Shown here: positions 38,006-49,487 of the stretch, in pieces
Position numbering within the stretch: position 1 is the stretch's first letter
How the letters are laid out: the number at the start of each line of letters is the position of its first letter
Source: Onchocerca volvulus
Lineage: Eukaryota; Nematoda; Chromadorea; Rhabditida; Onchocercidae
Length of the DNA stretch: 64,000 nucleotides
Assembly (NCBI GenBank): GCA_000499405.2
Contig: HG738137.1
Coordinates: 10,362,768 to 10,426,767, forward strand
Direction: 5' to 3'
Made by a program: the position numbers and the translations under genes
Notes under the pieces: generated by a model
What the model was told of the DNA's origin: nothing
What the model saw: only the letters and a program-made list of their open reading frames with translations
The model's database searches: none

Positions 38006-38969
38006 GTACTTCTTGTGGATAAATTAAATCTTGAGTATATATCCTGAATTCAAGCGATGAATTACTAACGCATAATCACTTTTGCATAATTTTAAAGTTA
38101 TTTTGATTTCTCTTTCTCGATTTAATAATCTCGAAATACTTTTCCCTTGATTGAGTGTTTCCGTATAATTCCTTTTTTACCAAAACAGTAATTCCTTGGA
38201 TATAAACGAACTAGTTATTATTTTTAGATTCAAGAATACCAACATGGTGCTTAATTCATTCTAATTTTTCTTGAATAGTTCGCTTTCGAGCTTCTTATAA
38301 CTGATAAACTTCTTCCTTCGGTAATTATTGATTGACTGAATAAGTCCATTCTTTCATTTCTCCGAGGTCATTTTAGTCCTTCTAATGTTGATTGAGCATT
38401 TTTAGTTAAGCTGATTGATATCCCGATCGGAGACCAATTTGTTGCGAAAAAATTTTGTATTACTTGAAGACGGTAGAATTCTTTTTTTCAAATGTGTCAC
38501 AGATAAGTAATTTCAATAAAGGTTTTACTGATTGATGGAGGAATTATTTTAATAGAAGGTATAAAACAATAATATCACAGATATAGGAAGAATTAATATT
38601 GGCAACTGGAAACAAAGATGAGAATTAGATAAATGATTTATCACATTGGACATCATAATATTCATCAACATTCATCTTGAGTAATGAAACATTCGAAGAA
38701 GTAAAATACTTTGATTATTTGAGCATATTTGTATCAAAATTTTCCCGATAAATTATGCATCTTAATTTTCTACTTATTTTAAACATTATATGTTTTAATT
38801 TTAAAATCTGAAGAAAAAATTATATATTTTAATATTTTTATATATTTTAAACAACTATATGTTTTATAATTTTAAAAATTTTGTTAAATTTTGCCTTGAA
38901 ATTATAAATATTCATTTTAGAAAGACATTATCAATTATATAAAATTATTCAATTACATTAATTCTTAGG

Positions 38970-39255
38970 CCCCTGGTGCTAAGTACATGGTCGATTGGTT
39001 GGGTGGTGGTTTTACAATTGTTTATGTAAGGGTTCAATTCCGCATTACATAGTCACATAATTGCCTATGACGAGAACTCATGCACCACTCATATCTGCCG
39101 TGCTGAGAAGTTTATCACCTCTTAACCATTTCTGAGGCAAATAACTGCAAGTTTTTCATGACTGGAGATAATTTGCATATTAGAATAGTAGGAGATCCGG
39201 TTGTAATTTAGTACCGGTCCGGATAATAACCTGGTATATATACTGGAAGACACGA
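38970..39255 (+). mobile_element. tRNA-derived SINE-like element
   Basis: A perfect RNA polymerase III B box (GGTTCAATTCC, 39031-39041) follows an A-box-like TGGTCGATTGGTTGG (38988-39002) by 43 nt, the spacing found in tRNA genes. The T-stem does not pair, so it is not a working tRNA. The GC-richer body continues about 200 bp and contains TACCGGTCCGGATAATAACC. No A-rich tail or target-site duplication was confirmed. Only one copy is seen here. Confidence 0.55.
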
Positions 39256-39888
39256 TTATTTGAAATTGGCTGATTTTTTTTTTTGAGTTGTATTAAAACA
39301 AATAATAATTCGGTATCTTTCGACATTTCTTATTCAAAATTAAAAATAAAACATTTTAAACATAATTCTCATAGTAAAATACTTGTGCTAACAGAAACAG
39401 CCAAAAAGACTCAATATACATTTGTTCAGGTAATTAAGTCAAAATTTACAGCTTATCACAGAAGAAATTAACCAAATAGAATCAAATAGCAACAAAAACG
39501 AATGTTATCAAATATGAGATAGATCTGAAAGTTAATATCACAGGAACAAATTTTCCATGAAATCAGGAAAACTATAGCCCGATTAGTTGCTTCCTAATTC
39601 AACACAAATTTTTATTCGATTTAGATTTTCGCAAAATATCGGAATTATAACAAGCATTTTGTGAAAACAACCACAGTAGTTTTCCTGTTACAATTGCGTA
39701 GGAGCAGCAATAAAGCCCTGATTAAAAAAATGAAATATTAAAATTAGAAAAGAACGTTTTTGAGCTATCAAAAAACTTTAAATGGTTTTAAGAATAACAA
39801 AGGAAATGCGAAACTTATCATCACTTTCTGGTCATAGAGACAGCTAATAATATAATGAATGCTTCAATTCTAAGAATGGATCGTCATC
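39256..39888. other. Intergenic, nothing recognised
   Basis: Short frames only, none with family resemblance. It is the 3' flank of the minus-strand vps-20 gene. Confidence 0.45.
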
Positions 39889-42378
39889 TTACGATGCTTC
39901 CAGTGCCACTCCTTCACGCCTTTCTTCTAAAATTATTTTCATTGTAATGAAAGAAAACAATAAGAAACGAAATAAAATTAATAATTGAGCAGAAAATAAC
40001 TGATTCAATCAGTGCTGTGGCAACATTCATAATGACAGAGATTATCACATTTTTTTTTTCAGTTTCTATATCTCCCATAACGATTTGAATTTTTCTTAAT
40101 TTCATTATTATATTTCTTACAATCAGTTAATAGGAAGACTTACTTATTTTCTCAGGTATTTTTGTAGGTAATGGCTCTGATGATACTTCCGGTAGATCAA
40201 GTTCCCCTTCTTTTTCCATTAATTCCGCAAATTCCTTTTCTACTTCTTCCAAGTCATCTTCACCAAGCTTACCACTAAGCATGCTTGATATTTCCTGTGA
40301 AAAACATTATTAAACATTTAAAGAAAGATTTTAAACATATATTACAATTTAGTAATAAAATATAATACAAAAGAGAACAACTGAAATTTCTAACATGAAA
40401 AGAATCTTGACTTACTTCTTGAAATTCGGCTGCTTCTTTTGTTTCATCCATAATTCGTTCGATATCATCAATTGAAATCATCTCAAAAACAAGTACTGGT
40501 TTTATTACAAGTGAATCACTGAACAAATGTAAAAATAATTACTAAAGTTTGACACAAAAAATCAAAGCAAGATAAAATAAAATCATTACAGCAGAAATAA
40601 TCAGTAACGGTATAAAATGATTCGAATTTCCAAATGTTCAATATTTAATATTTAAATTTTGAAATATTCCAGAAAAATTTTTTATAATCGCAAGTCCACT
40701 CTGTACAAAACAATAAATATAAATCAATAAATAATCTGAGAATTTTCATCAAACTTACTTATTTTTCATTTGAAAATGTGTCTATAGAAGCTCTCTACAA
40801 TTTTAATAATATAACTAATATAAAAACAAATAGCATCAATTCAAAGAACATTTGAGTAGTTTAATTACCTGGTTCATTCGCTTCAAGACTTCATTACCAT
40901 GTTTCAATTGTTCTACCACTTTTTGCTCAATGACGGCAAATTCCAAATCATTCACCTTCAAGAATGTTTCTTTTGAACCTTGTTTGGAAATTAGCATAAT
41001 TTCACTTATCTCTGATATAAATCAATACTTGCAGTTTCTTTTACTTTTACACTTTCAACTAAACATAAAATAAAACTGTACAATCTCAGCGAACATTGTC
41101 AAAATATTGAAAAACAAATACCATTCTTTCAATCTTATCCAGTTGCTGCAACATTTTTTCAATCATTGATTCCTGATATTTCTTCCTCTTTAAAATTAAT
41201 AAGGCACGGCTAAAAAACAGTAATTTCTTAAAAAATAAATTAGTTAAGCAGAAATAAAAATGATTTTCGAAATCATGCTACTTTTAAATGAATGATGATA
41301 GTAGAATATGGAATGAAATTGAGGCCAACTGCATAGGTAAAGAAAATTTGGTAGGCTGTCTTGGCGTATAAAAAAATTTGGTGCCGAAGCTAAAAATAAA
41401 ACAAAAAAAGAGTTTTCTTGGGCATAAACAAAAGAACTGGAAAACAATTAGCTAATTAATTACATAATTTTTAAATTGCATCATGCATTTGGGAGAAAAA
41501 TAAAAAATAATGAGAAATTTACTCTTTTTTGTTGGCTTTTATCAGTTGCTTCGCCAGTTCCTTCTCGCGTTCCATTTGTTTCTCATTCCTCTTCATATAT
41601 TGTTTCATTTTGTCTCTTTGATTTTTTAACTGCTATAAATTATATTCTTGATTTTAAAAAAAGAAAAGAGATAGTGGCAAACTTTCTTATTGATTTCACT
41701 CTTTTTCTTTCGAAAAATTTTGTAGCAAATGAAAAGATTTCTTTTTTTCTTCATAAATCAAACTATTATTATTTCGGAAATTAATAATATCCATAGGTTT
41801 TAAGCGATGAAGTAGCATATACAATCTGCACTAGGCGTAATACCTTCTCCAATCTCCTTCAACTCACAAAATTTAGCTAATATTCGAGAAAGAAAATTGA
41901 TAAATTGGAAAAGATAAGGTTAAACAATAAAACTGCTATCTTTATTGTAAAATAAATTCAATTAAAAAGAATTATATCATGAACTTTCTTTCAAATATTA
42001 AAAGTAAGCTAATAAGTTCCGGAAAATTAGAATCACACCCAGAAACAAATTCCATTTAAAAAATTGGAACTTCCGGAAATTTTTTTTTTAATTCAATTTG
42101 GAATTTAACAACAATAAATTTGAAAGAAGCATCTAAGAATTTCCCTCCTCAATTCTATGAAAAAAAATTTTTACAACAAACAAGAACAGAGCTGAGTTTG
42201 TATATTTTCAAGCATAAATATGAGCAGGTAACTATATAACATCTAATCCTAATTTCTGGACAAAACAAAAAATTCAAACAAAAACAAAAAAGAAAAAAAA
42301 AGTGTTAACCAAAATAGCTTGGTCCTGCTGCGATATCGGCGGTAATGCTGGTCGTTGTTTACCGAATAAATTACCCAT
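39889..42378 (-). CDS. vps-20: CHMP6/VPS20, ESCRT-III subunit
   Basis: CHMP6 (Vps20) nucleates ESCRT-III polymers on endosomes downstream of ESCRT-II, for multivesicular-body sorting and membrane scission. Seven exons: 42310-42378, 41523-41632, 41122-41209, 40869-40955, 40416-40481, 40144-40294, 39889-39926, giving 202 residues, close to the usual 201. The start MGNLFGKQRP carries the Gly2 N-myristoylation context typical of CHMP6. The basic N-terminal helices (LKNQRDKMKQYMKRNEKQ, LKRKKYQESMIEKMLQQLDK) precede the family signature NQMISIDDIERIMDETKEAA and the acidic C-terminal part with LPEVSSEPLPTKIPEK. Every junction keeps phase and no disabling change is seen, so it looks functional. Confidence 0.96.
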
Positions 42379-42863
42379 AATATCTTCAGATCAAATTTCA
42401 GTAACGTATTTTACAAAATATGAAACAGGATAACATATAACTGTATATAATATTAGCAATCTAAAATAAATGTATTGAAAAAATAAAGAATGCACAAATA
42501 ATCTTAATTTCATCAATTATTCAATGTCGGATTTTTAAATTTCAACTGAAAATAGGCATAAAATTTGATACTACAATGCTATTCCTAGAAATATAATGCT
42601 AATCTTATTTTACGCGCCATCATACGCAACTCTTCACGTTGCAAATTAGTCTATTCATTTTATGCACCAGATTGTATTATCATATTTATGTCTCAATTTA
42701 ACATAGCAAATATAACCAAATCTCAGAATCAGAATTAAACTGCTTCACTGTAAGCTTCAATACTACAAATTAGGTTTTATCATGTGCTTTTCGCACCAAC
42801 AATCAAACCTCGCCATTACATACGTTTTAGATCAACCACGTGTCTCTGTCACTAAAGCATCTT
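42379..42863. other. Intergenic spacer between vps-20 and a small minus-strand gene
   Basis: About 485 bp, AT-rich, no supported feature; presumably the vps-20 promoter side. Confidence 0.5.
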
Positions 42864-43185
42864 TCAAGACAGTGCGACTAATTCCGCAGCATTTACATCA
42901 TACTTCAAATCCCACTCCAGTAACCTCAACTTTTAAATAAAAGAAAAATTAGAAAAAGTCATGAGAAACAATCTATCTTGGGTACTTAATAGTGTCATTG
43001 TTGTTGCATTGCGAGCCGGAATATGACCACATAAAATTTGAACGGTGACTTTGTGTAAAATGCGAAGAATTTGCAGGCTGATTTGCGTTGGCGTGGCTGG
43101 GTTGGTTTGGCGAAGGGATCTTGGTTTTCAGGTAATTGTACTGTGTGTTACAAAACATGTTGTTTGAATAAGATTTACGGGACAT
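42864..43185 (-). CDS. Small two-exon protein of unknown function
   Basis: Exons 42986-43185 and 42864-42924 join in phase 2 and give 86 residues. The ATG at 43185 lies just after an acceptor-like TTTTTACTAG, so it could follow a trans-splice site or an unseen 5' exon. The first exon is Asn/Ser/Gln/His-rich (KIPSPNQPSHANANQPANSS) with a central SNFMWSYSGSQC. The second reads LLEWDLKYDVNAAELVALS, then stop. Base composition is richer in G+C than its flanks, as in real exons here. I do not recognise a family. Confidence 0.42.
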
Positions 43186-44044
43186 GATTTCTAGTAAAAA
43201 TAAATTCGCAAAATAACGAAAGTTCAAAAACCATAAAAATAGAAAAAAATAAACGAACAAGAACAAAAACAAATATACAAAAGAAATCAATCAATATAAC
43301 AATGATAAAATTATTGAAATGAAAAATTATCACTTCTGGCTGTAATACATCCTTTTGTTTCTATCAATTATCATTTATTTAACTATGAAAAATTGCCATT
43401 CAGTTCCGGTTTTCATAAAAGCTACAAAATCTCTTTCTTTTGCTTCCAGACTTTTTAATACAATTTTCTTCAAGCAAATATTGATAAAGATATAGTCCAA
43501 CACAAACAAAGTCAAAGAACAACTTCCCAAAATGCCAGTGGGCCTCATCAAAAGAAACTTCTTCTTTCCTCTTCTCCCGCTTCCTCACTTTTGGTCCACA
43601 TTAGCCACAATCCTGCAACGCCACTCATCATATTTTCAAGGTAGTTAGTGTTTCATTTTATATTTCAATATAAATTACTAGAAAGTTTTTTTCTCTCTTT
43701 ATCCGCTGCAATTTTCACCAGTAGTAATGGTCAGTTCTTAAGTGTTTGCAAAAAAAAAAAAAAGAACCGACAAAATGAAGTTTTTGAAAGACAAATACTA
43801 AACCATTACCCACATATAGTTTTAATGGATTAAGGAATCTAATAGAAAATTAATAACGGCAATTGCAAGTTTCGGTAACTGCATACATTTGAGATAATTT
43901 AAATTTCGTTTGAAGTTTTCGCAACTATCAAATATTCGATCTCCTGCAGAAACAACTGATTGCTTTATTTTTATTTTAAAAAATTGTTTCCCGGCAGTGA
44001 GAATCAGGCTTATATCAATCAGAAATGAAATAACTAATGCTTAG

Positions 44045-44290
44045 GATACAGTAGATCGTTCTTATCCCAATCCTTCAGCTGTTGCTATTCGATTTTTGCA
44101 AAAATCCGGTTTAGCTAATGACTTTGAACTATCCATTGAGATGTTGGATTCAGCTAAAATTGGAATTTTTTTTTCCAGTCAAAATCACGGATATGAAGAA
44201 AAAGGACCTGAATCAGCAAATCATCACTTTCCTCGGATCTTAAATATTTTTTCCCAGCTAATTTTAATTTTATGCTTTGTATTTTTCTAG
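44045..44290 (+). CDS. Unassigned open exon-like stretch with hydrophobic C-terminus
   Basis: After an acceptor-like GCTTAG, 81 codons are open to a TAG: DTVDRSYPNPSAVAIRFLQK, then SGLANDFELSIEMLDSAKIG, and a hydrophobic end ILNIFSQLILILCFVFF. A C-terminal hydrophobic tail could be a GPI-anchor signal or membrane anchor. No upstream exon was found on plus, and no homology is recognised. It lies between two minus-strand genes. Confidence 0.22.
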   Translation, partial: DTVDRSYPNPSAVAIRFLQKSGLANDFELSIEMLDSAKIGIFFSSQNHGYEEKGPESANHHFPRILNIFSQLILILCFVFF

Positions 44291-44535
44291 TGATGCAAAA
44301 CTCCTTATTTTTTATCAGAATTAAAACTGCACAGTGTTTCCATGAGGCATATCTGCTGTGCAGCTAAATATTAAGTATTTCGGTTTTTCCTGAAGTTTTC
44401 CAAGACTTAATACTCATCCAATCTTCAAACAAAACAACAGTGACTCGGCACATTTAATTCTAGTCGATTAGATTCTAATCTTATTCTCGGTGCATCGGTA
44501 TTAATGATTTCCACTTCCATGTTATCCAAATTGAC

Positions 44536-47500
44536 TTAACAGATATTCAATTTATGCTCTTTATAATTAGCATTATCACACGTACATATTTCCGTAATTT
44601 GTATCGTGCCACTGATATCAATAAACGAAGATGATAATTCAGTACTTTCCATCGGGTCATTTTGCTGCTCAATATGATCATCTTCCTGCAATGAGAAAAC
44701 AAAAATTTTTAACTAAAAGGAAAATTCCTCATTAACCTCTCAAAATATTAAATAAACTTGATAATTTACTTGGACTTGAGAAAACTCATCGGTACACGCC
44801 GACAAGGTCCGTAAGGTTTTAGTTGGTGAAGAACAAATGGTGGTACCACGAGAAATCGAAGAGTTAAATTTAATGGCATCGGCATGCATAAGGGATTTCA
44901 TTTCGGCTGCACTTTTCATAAAAATCGAATGAACTGATGTTGTAACCCTAAATAAATAAGGTTCAGGATTTAGCAAATCGAAGTAAGGCTTTATCAATAT
45001 TTTTGAACTACGAACTTTCCGAAATTCAGTACATTGCGTGATTCGGAGATTCTGTGATCAAATCGTTGTTTTAATCTGCTCAGAAAGCAAGCTAACTTTC
45101 GGTATTAAATGAGCAAAGCAAAGCACTTATTCTTTCCTCAGCGTGCTCTTACATTCAAAGGCCTTGTCAAGATAATATCACGAAAAGTAAAAATTATGTA
45201 ATGATAATTACATTTAGTTGAATTTATTACTAGTTCAGCTGTATTTGAAAAATTGAATGGTCCCTCAGCTGCCTACGTCCCAACCAAAAAAAAAAAGAAA
45301 CATACATATGCTTTTCACAATCAAATCTACCGAGTGTCAATGGCTCGACTTCTTTTGGGAAGTGAAACAGACTATCATCAGCCATAAAACCTTGCGGTTC
45401 ATAATTCGGAGGAGTCTCTGAAGCGTTATCAATAGAATTAAAAAAATTCACAATTGTTTCACATATCTCTGCATAACTGAGAGTAAACTACTGCCACATT
45501 TTTTAAAATCCATACTCATTTGGTATGTGATCAAACTAACGATAGTTCATTCTGCCAAATTTTAATTAGCATAAATACGATAATATCATTTCAGCCTATT
45601 GAAATACTGGGAGTATTTATAATTTTTTGATTGACCTAATCAGTAGATCATTGCAATAAGGTGTCTAAGGAATTTCGTGGAAGATGCAAAAGTATAGGAA
45701 TTTACAGCCATGAATTAGAAAAATTGGCCTCATAAAAATGTTACTTTCGTCATAGTAAGTGAGTTTAAAGAGAGTGCAGGTGTTCTGTGGCAATGAATCT
45801 ATAATACTTCCATATGCAGTGATACGACGAATCAAACGAAAAAATTGTTTGCGCGCTTGTACGATTCCTGCGTATTTAATAGTAGCGACTTTCTCACCTT
45901 TTGTGCTGCAAAAAAAGAAATGACAGTTGCGCTATTTTGAAGAAACTTTTTATGAAAAAGCGTGTTAATGTAATAATGCAAACGGCAGTAGCAAATTTTT
46001 TTGGTAACTAAATCTAGTTTCAGGCGAAATTTGTTCAGTATGTAAGGCATCACTCCCCTTGTAACGATCATTTCTGCTTGATTCGATTCATAAAAAAATG
46101 ACATTCGATGAACTTCCAAAGCTTCATATTCATCTTTCCTGTCACGATCAGCAACCATAATGACAAAATCTCGTAACTAAAATTTTCAATAAAGTTTCGA
46201 TTTCATTTTCAAAATCACATTCGTTTCCAGTCAACAAATCTGTGCGCTTTTTTGTTCCCCTGGATATTAGTTCTTTCAGAAAACAGAAAGTAAACTAAAA
46301 ATAATGACAAGATAACTTTCAACGTCAATTTCTATTTAGCCACGTGGAGAGGGGGATGTGAAAAGGTTAATACTTGCGAGAAAAGTTTTAAGCCAACAAA
46401 CTGCATTTTTGGATTAGATTTCAGCTGCAGTGCTCAAGCTTTTCAATAAATATGACAAAAATATTACACTTGAAAGTTAAATTTTTAATTTACTAAAATT
46501 CTCTCGAATTATGAAACCATTAATATATTAAAACAAAAAAAGCATTCAGATATATCTTCCGCTCAGTGTGACAGCATAATATATTGTATGCAGACATGTA
46601 AGTTTCTTTGCTGAATAGAAAAATTTCTAACAAGTATGGCATATTCAATATAAAGAATTATAAACTCATAGAAACTTCTTGAATTTAAGAAAAAAACTTA
46701 CATATGCAAATTCAATCGCTTCCATAATACCTTTAAGACTGTGAACAATATCTTTGCCTTCAGATTCTGCTCGAATGACATAAAATCTCGTTTCTAAAAA
46801 TTTTCGCCAACTTTTCAATATCGAATGGATAAAAAACGCATTGAAAATTTCACAAAATATGCTATACTACTGATATAGATCATACTTGTCCGACTCTATT
46901 GAATTTCATCTAACTAGCTTTTTATTAATTAAAAAAATTAACTGCATATTTTTTTTTCTTCATTGGAACAAAATAATTTTGCAATTTACGATTATCAGCA
47001 TTGTGATCATTATTATGTTATAGCTCTTCAGAATCATTGTTATCACTATCTATATCCTCATCATCATTCATGTTTTCAACATTCAACAGTTTCTCACTAT
47101 TACTGTTACCATTACCAAATTCTGCAAAAAATTCAAACTCTTACTGCTTCATAAATAAGAAATGCCTGGATCAGTACTTCAACAAGTATTCCTACTTTTC
47201 AACATCAAAAATTAACTGGAAAGAAATTGCATACTTTCAATCTGACGTTTCTTAAAGCATTTCGCAGGAAGTAAACCTCTGGAATAAAGAATATGCGATG
47301 CAGCAATGAATACAACACGCTGTAGAAATGATCGTGATTTCTCACCAACTGGTTCATTCGGAAATGTTGCTTCCCACTAAAATAAGTTATTCACGTGGTT
47401 TTCGAGCGTATATTTCGAGAAATACCACAGTGATAGCAATTATAAGGAAAGAATCTCTTTTTGAACTTAGGTTAGATCATATTAATTGTCAAAAATTATA

Positions 47501-47612
47501 AGTACTTCAACAAAGCTTGCTTATATGTTTGTTTCTGGTAATCATAGTAAGTAAAATAAAAATAATTTACATTTAAGCTTTTTTTCGATCGTTTTTGCTG
47601 CACTACCTCCAT
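44536..47612 (-). CDS. him-3: HORMA-domain meiotic chromosome axis protein (HIM-3 orthologue)
   Basis: HIM-3 is a HORMA-domain component of nematode meiotic chromosome axes, needed for pairing, synapsis and crossing over. Nine exons: 47571-47612, 47235-47376, 47047-47121, 46702-46793, 46009-46176, 45898-45905, 45306-45476, 44770-44947, 44536-44685; 341 residues. The start is MEVVQQKRSKKSLN, then WEATFPNEP, VVFIAASHILYSRGLLPAKC and KKRQIEK, resembling the HIM-3 N-terminus. HORMA core: TRFYVIRAESEGKD, AIEFAYLRDFVIMVADRDR, ALEVHRMSFFYES, TPPNYEPQGF and a VTTSVHSIFM strand matching the HORMAD end. After about residue 260 the tail is Ser/Thr-rich and acidic, where axis proteins carry regulatory and closure motifs; none was assigned. 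The 8-nt exon at 45898-45905 is inferred from phase and splice sites. HTP-1/2/3 are paralogous alternatives. Confidence 0.86.
45898..45905 (-). other. him-3: Inferred 8-nt microexon of him-3
   Basis: CACAAAAG is flanked on the minus strand by a strong acceptor (TTTCTTTTTTTGCAG) and donor (GTGAGA). It converts the phase-0 end of the exon at 46009 into the phase-2 entry required by the exon at 45476, giving an L-H-K-S-Y junction. Skipping it breaks the frame. Confidence 0.65.
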
Positions 47613-49487
47613 CTAGTTCAACGAAAATCCTGAAATGTAAATGTTAAAAAAAAAAAATAATATATTGAAATATAAATTTGGAAACGTAATACAATGAAAT
47701 ATAATATGCTGAAATACAATTTCGGGAATGTAATTTATATAAATTCAGTTCCTGAAATGTAAATAATTTTTTTCTATAACAATATCTATGAGTGACGGGT
47801 TAATCTGCAAAATAATTACAGATGTATTATAAGTAATAACAATAAATAATTTCATCCAAAATTCATTAATTAAAAACAGACCAGTACAAACGAGTTTCTA
47901 ATCTATATTTAAATTCGTGAATTGCAGTTACATTTATTATTTCAAATATGAATTCCAGTAATTTGAAATCAAGTAAATCGTCAATTAAAATGCAATTTAA
48001 TACATTTTCTGATTAACAATGTATCATTGGTCATACATTCAATTTCAGTCGAATTCGCTTAAACCGAAATAATCTGAAATCAAATCCGCATTTTAATGAA
48101 TTCAGTCAATCCGAAATTGAGTTCTCAATTCAAAGTCAAATAATTTCAAAATGGGACTTAGGGATCGAACTTTCCACCTCATGCAACCACTCTCATTTTC
48201 CCTATATTGTCAGTCTTTTAACTCGAAATGATATAATCCATTCTTACGTGCATTTATGAGCATCCATTCCAAATTTGATATGGCTGTAATCGATCGTTTA
48301 CACGTAGCTTTCGGTTATAAATGAGATATTTCACGTACGCATGTCCAGAATATTAAACGGTGAAAGAAATTTTTCATGTAAATCACGGTAAATGAATTGT
48401 TCACGTAAGTCGCCAAATTTGTGTTAATCTTACAATACTGATACTCATTATCATATTTTAATTCATACTCAAGAACTCTTAAATTATTAAAGAAATCTTC
48501 TTAGAAAAATTCTGCATTGTATTGAATTCAAATATTTGAAAAAATCTTACATATATTTGAATTTATAATTTGATTTTGAATCTAAGAGTGAGGGATATAA
48601 TTTGAAACTAAAATCATAATTTGAATTAAAATTTATAATTTGAACTTAGATTCCATTTTTCTGATTTGAATTTATAACTTGGTTTTAAATCCGTGAATTA
48701 ATTCAGATCTTTGTATTCAGAATTGTTTGATTTCAAATTGGCATCTCAAGCGCAGTGATTTAAACCTATTCAACAAAATCTGTTATTTGATTTCGATTTC
48801 ATGATTGAAATTTATAATTCGGAGTTCGGAACTAAAATTGTAGTTTTACTGATACTAAAATACTTGAAAAAATTTTACGTGTATTTGAACTCATAATTCA
48901 ATTTCGGATCCATAAATTAAAATTAAATATTTAATAATTTATTATTTAACTTTATACAACCAAACAAATGTTCATTTTTGTTTATTTTTTTTCAGTCATT
49001 TATTCATTTTTATACGCAGTAATTATTTAGGGCTCAGTTCATACAGGAGTTTGTTTATATTTATTTTAAAATTTATTACTCAATTTATGCAGAATTATTT
49101 AAATTTACTTGTTTCTTATTTATCAACTTAATATTTATTTCATTTTTTTTTCTTCAACTTTTTAGTTCTTATAGTTATTAATTTATTAACTTATTAAGTT
49201 ATAAATTCTTATTTAGTTATTTCTGCTCCAGAAATTTCCATCATTTTGGAATAATTCAGATCGTAAGCAAAATTATCCAAAAAAAAAAAAAAAAAAAAAA
49301 AGTATGCCCCGCTTTACCATATCAGGTTTACTACGGTATGATAATATCATATACATGTGATTTATTAATAAATACGACATACTAGAAACGGTATAAAAAA
49401 TTTTTACTTCTTTTATTTATAAATATATTATTTGCCAACATAAATAGAAATTAATGATAAGAATGGGAATTATTTTCATTATTATTT
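47613..49487. other. Intergenic, diverged AATTTATAATTTGA-type repeats
   Basis: No supported exon. From about 48430 to 48920 many imperfect copies of AATTTATAATTTGATTTTGA occur in a loose tandem pattern. The 48041-48150 stretch has several GAATTCAGTC...CCGAAAT-like words. A poly(A) tract lies at 49278-49301. Confidence 0.5.

Noticed and set aside
38981..39055. Functional tRNA gene
   Set aside because: The B box is perfect, but the T-stem and acceptor do not pair, so a SINE head or tRNA relic is more likely.
40881..41073. Plus-strand frames over the vps-20 region
   Set aside because: They are shadows of the minus-strand CHMP6 exons.
47571..47631. Reading the exon near 47.6 kb in the frame IFVELDGGSAAKTIEKKLK
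   Set aside because: That frame cannot be spliced in phase to the next him-3 exon; the ATG at 47612 (MEVVQQKRS) fits phase 0.
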